37,482 nucleotides of DNA from a virus. The notes under the pieces were generated by a model. It worked only from the letters and a program-made list of their open reading frames with translations. It did not search any database and had not been told where the DNA came from. Positions 23,461-29,273 of the stretch are shown here, piece by piece. A program made the translations under genes and the position numbers. Location of the stretch: the IMG/VR virus record IMGVR_UViG_3300008120_000502, positions 1-37,482 of that record. One strand, 5' to 3'. Positions within the stretch are counted from its first letter, which is position 1. Every line of letters begins with the position of its first letter.

Positions 23461-23853
23461 GAAAAAACAGTAGCACAGAGGTTGCGGATGCTTGACATCG
23501 ATGCTAAGGTGTCCGCCACAAACCAGATTAATTCGGACCCTAAACGGTTACATTCCTCCTCGCCAGAATCATCGGCCAGGGCAGCATGGTTAGACCGCAC
23601 GGGATAGTGGCCTGAAAAGGGGACCGGTGGTGGTCGCCTTCTTTCGGTATTGAGACAGACGGGTTCAGGCGTAAAACAGAACTTGGGGGGGCTAAGAAGT
23701 TTGCAACTAGCGCGGCGACCAGTAGAAGCAGAAGCCTAAAGATGAATCTTGAACCTTGGGCTACGAAATGGCTCTGTAGAGAGAACGGGTATATTGTCTC
23801 CCCACCCCCCCACGGTAGCGGCATACCCCTAGTTCCCTCCGGCCAAACAAGAC
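23461..23853 (-). other. Non-coding region before the structural operon
   Basis: No convincing gene, tRNA or strong promoter on either strand. It contains inverted repeats (GCGGA/TCCGC at 23484-23488 and 23512-23516; TGGTCGCC/GGCGACCA at 23631-23638 and 23714-23721), G- and C-runs near 23684-23691 and 23800-23810, and a fourth occurrence of CGGTAGCG (23813-23820), also found upstream of the three accessory promoters. It could hold the late promoter, a packaging site or an origin. It lies between a strong terminator and the first structural gene. Confidence 0.5.
23467..23472 (-). promoter_or_regulatory. Candidate -10 element for leaderless transcription of the structural operon
   Basis: TACTGT on the minus strand fits the actinobacterial -10 pattern TANNNT and ends 6 nt before the ATG at 23460, which itself lacks a ribosome-binding site. 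Leaderless mRNAs with this geometry are frequent in actinobacteria. A clear -35 is not seen, which keeps confidence low. Confidence 0.35.
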
Positions 23854-23891
23854 AAAAAAAAAGAACCCCACTCGCCGATCGGCGAGTGGGG
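23854..23891 (-). terminator. Intrinsic terminator after the 94-aa accessory gene
   Basis: A perfect palindrome CCCCACTCGCCG/CGGCGAGTGGGG (13 bp per arm, 23866-23891) is followed on the minus strand by TTC and a run of nine T (23862-23854). It starts ~15 nt after the stop at 23907. This is a textbook rho-independent terminator and separates the accessory region from the non-coding region before the structural operon. Confidence 0.9.
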
Positions 23892-23906
23892 CTCCCTTCG
23901 AGTGGC

Positions 23907-24191
23907 TTAGAGGTCAGCCACTACCTTGCCTGCGAAGAACACTCGAGCCAAGCCCTCAGTGTCCACGTGTTCGCCCTTCTGCTCGGTGAGTTCCACCAAT
24001 TGGTAGGCGCCTCGGCTCTTGCTCACCCAGACTCGGTCACCGATGGTGGGCATACCCACTGCTTGACCCTGGGCTACCGATACGAACCAATTCTCCTTCT
24101 TGGCGGTGGTATCTGGCGAGTACCACTTGCCCCGAGGGAATTTGGCTATTGCCTGCCTCAGTTGATTGAGGCTGTCTTGCTGTTTGCTCAT
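23907..24191 (-). CDS. Small beta-rich accessory protein, copy 2 (94 aa)
   Basis: ATG at 24191 with its own promoter (24246-24289) and terminator (23854-23891). It is a clear paralog of the 93-aa protein at 24384-24665: shared RGKWYSPDTTAKKENWF, VWVSKSRGAYQLVELTE and a final AGKVVADL-like end, with similar spacing throughout. The pattern (helical start, then W-x-SPDTT-x-KK-x-NWF, then a V-x-KSRGA-x-QLVEL beta hairpin) suggests a small SH3-like or beta-barrel fold. The 73-aa protein at 29712-29933 looks distantly related. Function unknown. Having a private promoter implies independent, probably early, expression. Confidence 0.75.
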   Translation of the reverse strand: MSKQQDSLNQLRQAIAKFPRGKWYSPDTTAKKENWFVSVAQGQAVGMPTIGDRVWVSKSRGAYQLVELTEQKGEHVDTEGLARVFFAGKVVADL

Positions 24192-24220
24192 TGCTAGGAG
24201 CCTCCTACGCTCCGTGCCTT

Positions 24221-24233
24221 GGGAACCGTTCCC
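24221..24233 (-). promoter_or_regulatory. Palindromic operator candidate in the leader of the 94-aa gene
   Basis: GGGAACGGTTCCC is a perfect 13-bp palindrome ~13 nt downstream of the -10 hexamer, i.e. about +6 to +18 of the expected transcript. It could bind a dimeric repressor or form a small hairpin. It differs from the CGAAC-N4-GTTCG box upstream of the -35. Confidence 0.4.
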
Positions 24234-24245
24234 TCGGCGACATCC

Positions 24246-24289
24246 AACTTAGGGCATCCCGAGCCCGAAGTCAAACGAACACTTGTTCG
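24246..24289 (-). promoter_or_regulatory. Promoter with CGAAC-N4-GTTCG (LexA-type) box, unit 3
   Basis: The minus strand has the box CGAACAAGTGTTCG (24289-24276), then -35 TTGACT (24274-24269), a 17-bp spacer and -10 TAAGTT (24251-24246). The -35, spacer length and box position match the other two promoters at 24710-24753 and 28954-28997, and the spacer begins TCGGGCTCGG much as in those units. The box matches the actinobacterial/Bacillus SOS consensus. It drives the gene at 23907-24191. Confidence 0.8.
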
Positions 24290-24327
24290 CCCTGCCTCAT
24301 GACGCTTGCACATGTGTGTATTCGCGC

Positions 24328-24342
24328 GCGACATCGGTAGCG
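24328..24342 (-). promoter_or_regulatory. Conserved upstream element CGCTACCGATGTCGC, unit 3
   Basis: The minus-strand 15-mer CGCTACCGATGTCGC is identical to the one at 24785-24799 and similar to the one at 29016-29033. It lies 38 bp upstream of the CGAAC box and overlaps the end of the preceding transcription unit. A second regulatory site is likely but unproven. Confidence 0.5.
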
Positions 24343-24349
24343 CAAGAGA

Positions 24350-24373
24350 GGGGGGAGGCTTGCGCCTCCCCCC
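24350..24373 (-). terminator. GNRA-loop hairpin terminator after the 93-aa accessory gene
   Basis: The minus strand reads GGGGGGAGGC-GCAA-GCCTCCCCCC: a perfect 10-bp stem closed by a GNRA tetraloop, starting ~10 nt after the stop at 24384, followed by TCTCTTG. The strong stem and partly T-rich tail suggest transcription termination, isolating this gene from unit 3. Confidence 0.7.
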
Positions 24374-24383
24374 AATGTCCCTG

Positions 24384-24665
24384 CTAGTTCAGGACTTTGG
24401 CAGTCCACATGGAGACTGGCAGACCGTTCTTGTCTGCACCATCTCCCTGCTTCTCCACCAGTTCCACCAACTGAAATGCACCCCGTGACTTCGTCACGAA
24501 GACGATGCGACCAGCCTCAGGCTGCCCTGCAACCTGACTGTTGTGGCACTGAATAAACCAGTTGGTCTTCTTGGGTGTGGTATCTGGACTTGTCCATGTG
24601 CCACGAAGCATCTGCTTCTTAGCCTCCTCCATGTCCAGTAGTGCTTTCTGGTCTTGCTTATTCAT
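24384..24665 (-). CDS. Small beta-rich accessory protein, copy 1 (93 aa)
   Basis: ATG at 24665 with AAGGAGGA about 6 nt upstream. Its private promoter (24710-24753) and hairpin terminator (24350-24373) make it a stand-alone unit. It is a paralog of the adjacent 94-aa gene: RGTWTSPDTTPKKTNWF, IVFVTKSRGAFQLVELVE and a WTAKVLN end align with TSPDTT/NWF/KSRGAxQLVEL in the other copy. The N-terminal ~22 residues are helical (QKALLDMEEAKKQML). No known domain is recognised. The leader contains a 19-nt sequence identical to that before the MoxR gene, linking the two units. Confidence 0.75.
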   Translation of the reverse strand: MNKQDQKALLDMEEAKKQMLRGTWTSPDTTPKKTNWFIQCHNSQVAGQPEAGRIVFVTKSRGAFQLVELVEKQGDGADKNGLPVSMWTAKVLN

Positions 24666-24709
24666 GATGTCCTCCTTGGACTGTTGTGCTGGCGGTTGCC
24701 AACGAGACC

Positions 24710-24753
24710 AGCGTAGGGCAGGCTGGCGCCGAGGTCAAGCGAACGGCTGTTCG
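24710..24753 (-). promoter_or_regulatory. Promoter with CGAAC-N4-GTTCG (LexA-type) box, unit 2
   Basis: Minus strand: box CGAACAGCCGTTCG (24753-24740), -35 TTGACC (24738-24733), 17-bp spacer, -10 TACGCT (24715-24710). The geometry is identical to units 1 and 3. It drives the 93-aa gene at 24384-24665. Confidence 0.8.
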
Positions 24754-24784
24754 CCGAGTCCCTCGCGCATGTACGGATTCCCGA

Positions 24785-24799
24785 GCGACATCGGTAGCG
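24785..24799 (-). promoter_or_regulatory. Conserved upstream element CGCTACCGATGTCGC, unit 2
   Basis: Identical 15-mer to 24328-24342, here 31 bp upstream of the CGAAC box, between the structured RNA element at 24816-24875 and the promoter. Conservation in non-coding DNA of otherwise different sequence suggests a protein- or RNA-level signal. Confidence 0.5.
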
Positions 24800-24815
24800 A
24801 TTGTGGCGTGTTGCA

Positions 24816-24875
24816 GGGGGCTACGAGCAGGTTGTAGGAGGTTTAGCACCGAAGTGCTGCCTACCCGTAGCCCCC
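24816..24875 (-). ncRNA. Nested RNA structure after the MoxR-VWA operon
   Basis: The minus strand forms an outer 10-bp stem GGGGGCTACG/CGTAGCCCCC (24875-24866 with 24825-24816), a middle 5-bp stem GTAGG/CCTAC (24864-24860 with 24838-24834), and an inner hairpin AGCAC-TTCG-GTGCT with a stable UUCG loop (24858-24845). It begins 6 nt after the stop at 24882. There is no T-run after it, so it may be an mRNA 3'-end stabiliser, an RNase-resistant element or a small RNA rather than a plain terminator. Confidence 0.55.
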
Positions 24876-24881
24876 ACATTG

Positions 24882-25034
24882 TCACTTGGCGCTGTTCCTA
24901 GCCCACAGATACGCAAGTATCAAGGCTAAGCCGACACCGGCACGCAAGTACAGTCCAGCACCTTGCGTGCTCGCTGCCCTGTCGCCAATGACAATAAGAG
25001 TGCCAATAAGCAGAGCGCTTGGTTCACTGTTCAT
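24882..25034 (-). CDS. Small membrane protein, last gene of the MoxR-VWA operon (50 aa)
   Basis: ATG at 25034, overlapping the stop of the preceding gene by 11 bp, with GGGAGA about 6 nt upstream. Two hydrophobic segments (ALLIGTLIVIG at ~7-17 and LYLRAGVGLALILAYLW at ~29-45) are joined by a short polar loop, suggesting a two-pass inner-membrane protein. Longer in-frame starts further upstream would overlap the previous gene heavily and look unlikely. Function unknown. Its operon position may tether the MoxR-VWA products to the membrane (inference). Confidence 0.6.
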   Translation of the reverse strand: MNSEPSALLIGTLIVIGDRAASTQGAGLYLRAGVGLALILAYLWARNSAK

Positions 25035-25710
25035 CACCCATCTCCCTGAACCGTTGCTCCATCTCCTTGGCAAGTTCTGCATAGGAGTTGGGGTATTGAT
25101 TCCTGAGCATCTGAATGCTTGATGTGAAGTTCCATTGGCTCTTGAGCATTGCCTGAGAGTCACCACAGACGCTGTTGATGAGAGCAGGTATGTCCTCATC
25201 GTGCATGTCGCTGTGGCTCGTCACCTCTTCGCCTGAAGGGGTAAGCGTCAATGTTGTGACACAGCCACCTGCGACCATCATGTAGACGGTTGCGCCGTTC
25301 TGCTTGTGCCTCGTGACTGAAGCCCAATCCTTCTTGCCCAAAGAGACATCAGTCATCAACTGATTGGCAGGGGAGTCCATGATGTCAGTCAGTTCCTCCA
25401 TGGTGGCTGTGGTGAAGGGGCGTGTGACTGCGCCTGCTCCATAGCCCTCTGCGTCTAGTTGCTTGAGTGACATGCCCTGTGCTTCTGGAGGTCTATGGGC
25501 TGTGTGCTCATCTACCTCGTCCAAGCCCACCTGCTGTATCAGGATTAGGGCATAGGGCTCCTCGGTGAACGAGAAGTCCTTCTCTGCGCTTTGCGAGATG
25601 GTGCGTAGTGCTTGCAGCATCTCCTTGCGCTTGTTCTCCCTGTGTCCCTTGGCAGCATTGTTGATGATGCTCTCCAACTCGGACATAAGTTGCTTGTCTG
25701 GTTGTTCCAT
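25024..25710 (-). CDS. MoxR-VWA operon protein, distant paralog of 27907-28590 (228 aa)
   Basis: ATG at 25710, coupled to the VWA stop (TAATG). It has an N-terminal helical region, then EEPYALILIQQVGLDEVDEH, which matches EGLHSLFTINQVPSDEVDGV in the 227-aa protein on the other side of the MoxR/VWA pair. Later both have a beta hairpin (ATVYMMVAGGC against ACITLMLLADNC) and a helical C-terminus. Nearly equal length and collinear motifs suggest duplication. No known family is recognised. Likely a partner or substrate adaptor of the ATPase-VWA pair, by context only. Confidence 0.65.
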   Translation of the reverse strand: MEQPDKQLMSELESIINNAAKGHRENKRKEMLQALRTISQSAEKDFSFTEEPYALILIQQVGLDEVDEHTAHRPPEAQGMSLKQLDAEGYGAGAVTRPFTTATMEELTDIMDSPANQLMTDVSLGKKDWASVTRHKQNGATVYMMVAGGCVTTLTLTPSGEEVTSHSDMHDEDIPALINSVCGDSQAMLKSQWNFTSSIQMLRNQYPNSYAELAKEMEQRFREMGDEQ

Positions 25711-27143
25711 TAGTACATCTCCCTTGCTTTGAGTTTCTTGTAGTTTGTTCTGTCTGGTCTCTGCCCAAGTTGTATCTTGCGCAGGGTTGTTGCTGCTTGC
25801 TCCGCATGGCGCACGATGGTGATTTCATGCTTGGCACAGAAGTCCAAGCACCAATCGCGCAAGAAGCCAGAGGCAACATCGCCACGACCCGTTACTTGTG
25901 TGTCAGAGACCCATACGACAGGCTCGTTGTGCCTGCGCATTGATACCCCTAACTCAAGTGCTGGGCCATCTACGCCGTTGTTCCCTGGGAAGTTCGGCAA
26001 GATGCTTGTGCGCCTGCCACCTCGTGCTACGAGCCAGATGTTTGCGCCTTCTGGCTCATTACCTGACGAGTAGCACAACACAGTTGCGCCTGCCGTTGCT
26101 GCCATGATGGTGTCAAGGTGCTCTGATGTGAAGGACATAGAGCCTGAACAATCCACAATGACAACGCCTCCCTTGCTTCTGGTCTTGCGAGCAAACACCC
26201 TCTGCTCAGGGTCTGTGTCCTCACGGACAATGAACCTGATGCTCTTGCCATACGGCATGGGTATCAACTTGCGCCCCTTGCGCCCCGTGTGAGGGAGCGT
26301 TAGAGGCATCTTGTCCAGAAGCGCATGAGCCCAACCGTCAAGACTTGGAACAATCTGACGCAGAAACGGCTTGCCGTTGCGAGCAACGCGCTTGCCGTAC
26401 ATCTGTTGTTCTGTCCTGCGCTTGAGGCTGCCATTGCCCTTGACGCCCTGCTGTGACTCCTGTTGCTCCTTGATGCCACGCTGGTGCTTGTAGCGCGCCT
26501 CAATGGAGGTTGAGATTCCGTCAATGGAACTACAGATGTGGTCATAGCAGGTGTTGGCATGACGCGCATTCCCCTTGCCCTCTTTGTTGACTTTGCGCAT
26601 GATTGTCTCTGAGTACCAATCAGCGCTCCTCCACACATTCTCCATGGAGTTCTCAACATGAGCCCTAAGTTCCTCGTCCTTGATGCCGGCGACAATGTCC
26701 CTGCCTGCTTGCGTACCTGCGTAGGCAAGAGCAGCAACGATGACGCTGTGACTTGGAGTTGGGGTATTGAGCATGCTGACAAGCGGTTGGACATTGGCAA
26801 CACCGATGGTGGGGTCGCCTCCGAACACCTTCCTGTAGGCATAAGTTGCGACAAGACGCTCTGCGACTGTCACAATCTCGTGGCTTCTGTCCCTGCGCTT
26901 GACAAAGCGGTTCTTGTCCACTAGCCCGTAGCGAGAAAGCAGAAGCCCGAAGCGACGAAGTCGCCTGAACTCTGGGCCTTCCTCGTTGGGGGCAGAGAAC
27001 ATGTGCTCCCTCTCAGTTGATGACAGATGTATCTGTACACCATCAAGAGAGGTTGGCACAGAACCTGTTGTCACAAAGCGCGAGTGCTTGGCACCCTTGC
27101 GTTGCTCCATGCTGTCTGGCGCAAACCGTTTGGTCTGGGGCAT
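25710..27143 (-). CDS. VWA-domain protein partner of the MoxR ATPase (477 aa)
   Basis: ATG at 27143 overlaps the MoxR stop by one base (TAATG). Residues ~1-320 are a helical, basic region (RRLRRFGLLLSRYGLVDKNR, AYRKVFGGDPTIG, SLKRRTEQQMYGKRVARNGK). The C-terminal von Willebrand factor A domain starts at ~325 with VVIVDCSGSMSF, whose MIDAS motif DCSGS is at 331-335, and continues with WLVARGGR and VWVSDTQVTGRGD (~411-422), the third metal-coordinating region. The layout of long N-terminal region plus C-terminal VWA is that of CobT/ViaA-type partners of MoxR ATPases, which couple ATP hydrolysis to remodelling of a target complex. The target here is unknown. Confidence 0.85.
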   Translation of the reverse strand: MPQTKRFAPDSMEQRKGAKHSRFVTTGSVPTSLDGVQIHLSSTEREHMFSAPNEEGPEFRRLRRFGLLLSRYGLVDKNRFVKRRDRSHEIVTVAERLVATYAYRKVFGGDPTIGVANVQPLVSMLNTPTPSHSVIVAALAYAGTQAGRDIVAGIKDEELRAHVENSMENVWRSADWYSETIMRKVNKEGKGNARHANTCYDHICSSIDGISTSIEARYKHQRGIKEQQESQQGVKGNGSLKRRTEQQMYGKRVARNGKPFLRQIVPSLDGWAHALLDKMPLTLPHTGRKGRKLIPMPYGKSIRFIVREDTDPEQRVFARKTRSKGGVVIVDCSGSMSFTSEHLDTIMAATAGATVLCYSSGNEPEGANIWLVARGGRRTSILPNFPGNNGVDGPALELGVSMRRHNEPVVWVSDTQVTGRGDVASGFLRDWCLDFCAKHEITIVRHAEQAATTLRKIQLGQRPDRTNYKKLKAREMY

Positions 27144-27874
27144 TAGCGAACCTCTGCCTCGGTGATTGCCAGAGAGTCCATGATGGACTCTGCGACCTCG
27201 GGGAACACCACCTGGGCACAAGCACGCAAGTTCTTGCTTGCTTCGTACATGCGGTGGAACTCCACAAAGGAGCGCAACGAGTAGCGGTTGCTGGCATGCT
27301 CATCTGTGAAAGATGAAGCCAGATTGCGCAGGTACTCGGGCAGGGCAGCAATCGCCTTGGGGTTTGGCGTATTGACCTCACAACGCACAATCATGCGGTC
27401 AAGGATTGCTGGTGCCAAGTCTTCTGGGACACCGTTCATGGTTGCCACAACAGAGAAGCCACCAGCAGGTGTGACCACCTCGCCTGTGTCTGGGTTCTGC
27501 CAAGAGGCGCTTGCTTCTGTGTCAAGCAACATCATGAGTTTGCTCTCCACATCGCCGTTGATGCGATTGACCTCATCAACAACGAGCCTTGCGCCTTCGC
27601 GCCAAGCCTTGATGCCAACGCCTTCTTGCCACTTCAGATTGCCCGATGCTTCACGGCGCCAGAAGCCAATAAGGTCTGCTTCTGTCATCTCTTCGGTACA
27701 AGCAAGCCTGTACGAAGTCTTACCGTTGAGCCCTTGGGTCAGACCGAAGTAGGTCTTGCCTGTTCCGGGAAGTCCGTACAGAAGCACTCTGTTGGAGTGC
27801 TCTATGGCGAACTCTGCTCGTTGCCAAGAGGTAAGTTCCTCTTGCTGTTCTGGTGTTACTTGCTGGGTATCCAT
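27143..27874 (-). CDS. MoxR-family AAA+ ATPase (243 aa)
   Basis: ATG at 27874 with AAGGAGG about 9 nt upstream. The AAA+ core shows Walker A GLPGTGKT (34-41), Walker B LVVDEVNR (D100-E101), sensor 1 VVATMN (N147) and arginine finger ILDR (R160). The segment CTEEMTEADLIGF (~59-71) is the MoxR-typical motif between Walker A and B. It is short (243 aa), with a reduced lid. MoxR ATPases work with VWA proteins as chaperone-like remodellers (RavA-ViaA, CobS-CobT, NorQ-NorD); the partner is the next gene. CobS-like genes occur in cyanophages, but this one sits in a different operon. Transcribed from the promoter at 28954-28997. Confidence 0.9.
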   Translation of the reverse strand: MDTQQVTPEQQEELTSWQRAEFAIEHSNRVLLYGLPGTGKTYFGLTQGLNGKTSYRLACTEEMTEADLIGFWRREASGNLKWQEGVGIKAWREGARLVVDEVNRINGDVESKLMMLLDTEASASWQNPDTGEVVTPAGGFSVVATMNGVPEDLAPAILDRMIVRCEVNTPNPKAIAALPEYLRNLASSFTDEHASNRYSLRSFVEFHRMYEASKNLRACAQVVFPEVAESIMDSLAITEAEVR

Positions 27875-27906
27875 TGCGTTTGTCCTCCTTGGACTGTTGG
27901 TTGTTG

Positions 27907-28590
27907 TTATTTATTTCCTTCTGCTTGCGCAGAGAGGTCTTTGTAGAGTGCCTCCATAACGGCAGGCTTCTGTTGGAACATGGCTTTCGGTACTGCAAAG
28001 AACAAGAGCATTGCGTCAATGACCCTGTTCTCTCCTTGCTCGTACTCGTCAGCATGTATCTTGGTGTAGAACACAGGCTCATCTGGCTTCTCGTATTGAC
28101 GAACTGCTACATAGCAGTTGTCTGCAAGGAGCATGAGTGTGATGCATGCGTCAGCCTTCTCACTTGTTTCTGAGTTGGTTGCCTTTGCGTCCATGCGAGC
28201 AAGCACACCGATAACTGACTCTTCCCTTGCGACAGAGAGAGAAAGCAACTTGTGCTCAAGCATCTCGTAGATGTCACCGCCCTCTGCCACCTTGGAGAAT
28301 CCGATTAGCACATCGGGCTTTGAGCCCTCAATGGTGTCTTCTCCTTGGACAAGGCGCTCTGGGTGCTTGGACACATGGTCAAGCACGCCATCTACCTCGT
28401 CTGATGGCACTTGGTTGATGGTGAACAGAGAGTGCAAGCCCTCTGGCTCACCTAACTCTGTCCACATAGCCTGTTCTAACTTCCTGAACTCTGTCTCAAC
28501 ACCCTCTGCTCTATCAGAGGTGACTCGTTCAGAAGCCTCATTGACAATCTTGGCTGCTTCTGCAAGCACATCTTGTTCGTCTTGGGTCAT
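27907..28590 (-). CDS. MoxR-VWA operon protein, distant paralog of 25024-25710 (227 aa)
   Basis: ATG at 28590 overlaps the stop of the first operon gene (ATGA), so this start is preferred over longer ones. The N-terminus is helical and acidic (QDVLAEAAKIVNEASERVTS). Then EGLHSLFTINQVPSDEVDGV aligns with the 228-aa protein downstream of the VWA gene, followed by SVAREESVIGVLARMDAK, a beta pair ITLMLLADNCYVAVRQYE, and a helical end (LLFFAVPKAMFQQKPAVMEA). No family is recognised. The two paralogs bracket the MoxR/VWA pair, so a functional link is likely. Confidence 0.65.
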   Translation of the reverse strand: MTQDEQDVLAEAAKIVNEASERVTSDRAEGVETEFRKLEQAMWTELGEPEGLHSLFTINQVPSDEVDGVLDHVSKHPERLVQGEDTIEGSKPDVLIGFSKVAEGGDIYEMLEHKLLSLSVAREESVIGVLARMDAKATNSETSEKADACITLMLLADNCYVAVRQYEKPDEPVFYTKIHADEYEQGENRVIDAMLLFFAVPKAMFQQKPAVMEALYKDLSAQAEGNK

Positions 28591-28904
28591 GGGAGTTGGC
28601 GCTTCCCGATGAGAACCTTGCCGTTCTGGAAGATGAGGTTCTTGCTGGTGTGTAGTTCCCTCCAGCGCAAGACCGATTGGTACGAGGTCTTGATGCCCAT
28701 CTTGTTGATGGCAAGCCACAAGCGGCGAGCCGGAAAGCGCTTGTCGTAAAGCAACTCAAAGAATACCTCTGAGTCTTGACTCTCCTCCAGCATGTCCATG
28801 ACCTGCTGTAACTTGTGGAGCCCTGGCCCTCGGCGTCCCTGTTGCCCTGCTTGAGACAGAGCCTCAGAGAATGAGATTGCCTTGCGTTTCTTGGTTTGTT
28901 TCAT
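28587..28904 (-). CDS. First gene of the MoxR-VWA operon; possible HTH protein (105 aa)
   Basis: ATG at 28904 with AAGGAGG about 9 nt upstream; in-frame sequence further upstream overlaps the promoter and is not coding. The Lys-rich N-terminus (KQTKKRKAISFSEALSQAG) is followed by an amphipathic helix (LHKLQQVMDMLEESQ) and a segment (DKRFPARRLWLAINKMGIKT then SYQSVLRWREL) that reads like a helix-turn-helix. It is a candidate regulator of the three related promoters, but this is inference. First gene after the unit 1 promoter. Confidence 0.6.
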   Translation of the reverse strand: MKQTKKRKAISFSEALSQAGQQGRRGPGLHKLQQVMDMLEESQDSEVFFELLYDKRFPARRLWLAINKMGIKTSYQSVLRWRELHTSKNLIFQNGKVLIGKRQLP

Positions 28905-28926
28905 TGCGTTTGCCTCCTTGGCGTTT

Positions 28927-28947
28927 GCGTCGGCGGTTTGCCGACGC
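28927..28947 (-). promoter_or_regulatory. Leader hairpin of the MoxR-VWA operon
   Basis: The minus strand reads GCGTCGGC-AAACC-GCCGACGC, a perfect 8-bp stem with a 5-nt loop, ~7 nt after the -10 hexamer and ~15 nt before the ribosome-binding site. It would form near the transcript 5' end and may stabilise the mRNA or act as an operator. Confidence 0.55.
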
Positions 28948-28953
28948 TCAGCG

Positions 28954-28997
28954 AGGTTAGCGAACGCCGAGCCCGCCGTCAAGCGAACATTTGTTCG
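28954..28997 (-). promoter_or_regulatory. Promoter with CGAAC-N4-GTTCG (LexA-type) box, unit 1
   Basis: Minus strand: box CGAACAAATGTTCG (28997-28984, within the perfect palindrome GCGAACAAATGTTCGC apart from its centre), -35 TTGACG (28982-28977), 17-bp spacer, -10 TAACCT (28959-28954). It drives the MoxR-VWA operon starting at 28904. The upstream variant element at 29016-29033 lies 18 bp from the box. Confidence 0.85.
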
Positions 28998-29015
28998 CCC
29001 CGCTCTCTTCTTCGA

Positions 29016-29033
29016 GCGATGACAGCGGTAGCG
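29016..29033 (-). promoter_or_regulatory. Upstream element variant CGCTACCGCTGTCATCGC, unit 1
   Basis: A variant of the 15-mer found upstream of units 2 and 3, with a 3-bp insertion and one substitution. It sits in a short tandem of GGTAGC repeats (29026-29042) between the stop at 29046 and the promoter box. Confidence 0.4.
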
Positions 29034-29045
29034 GTAGCGGTAGTG

Positions 29046-29273
29046 CTACTCGCCCTGCATCTGACGCACACGAAGCAACGCGTACTGCTTGCTTCGCTCA
29101 ACTGCATCATCCGGCAACGTGATTTTGATTCCGTCGCACAAGTTGATGATGTAGTCCTTCAACGCCGGTCGCACCGTGAGGGCAAGCACGACAAGTTCAG
29201 TCAGTACTTCTTCTGCAATGTGCTTCTCTTCGTCAGAGAAGTCCGGTATTTCAAACGTTCCTGTTGGCATCAT
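29046..29273 (-). CDS. Small acidic helical protein (75 aa)
   Basis: ATG at 29273 (a second ATG follows at 29270), preceded by GGAGAAAG. It overlaps the previous gene by 23 bp. The sequence is PTGTFEIPDFSDEEKHIAEE, then VLTELVVLALTVRPALKDYI and a charged helical C-terminus. It ends the run of small genes before the accessory promoter. No domain recognised. Confidence 0.65.
   Translation of the reverse strand: MMPTGTFEIPDFSDEEKHIAEEVLTELVVLALTVRPALKDYIINLCDGIKITLPDDAVERSKQYALLRVRQMQGE

Noticed and set aside
23461-23853. tRNA gene in the non-coding region
   Set aside because: GGTTC-like stretches were checked on both strands; none has a pairing T-arm plus acceptor stem.
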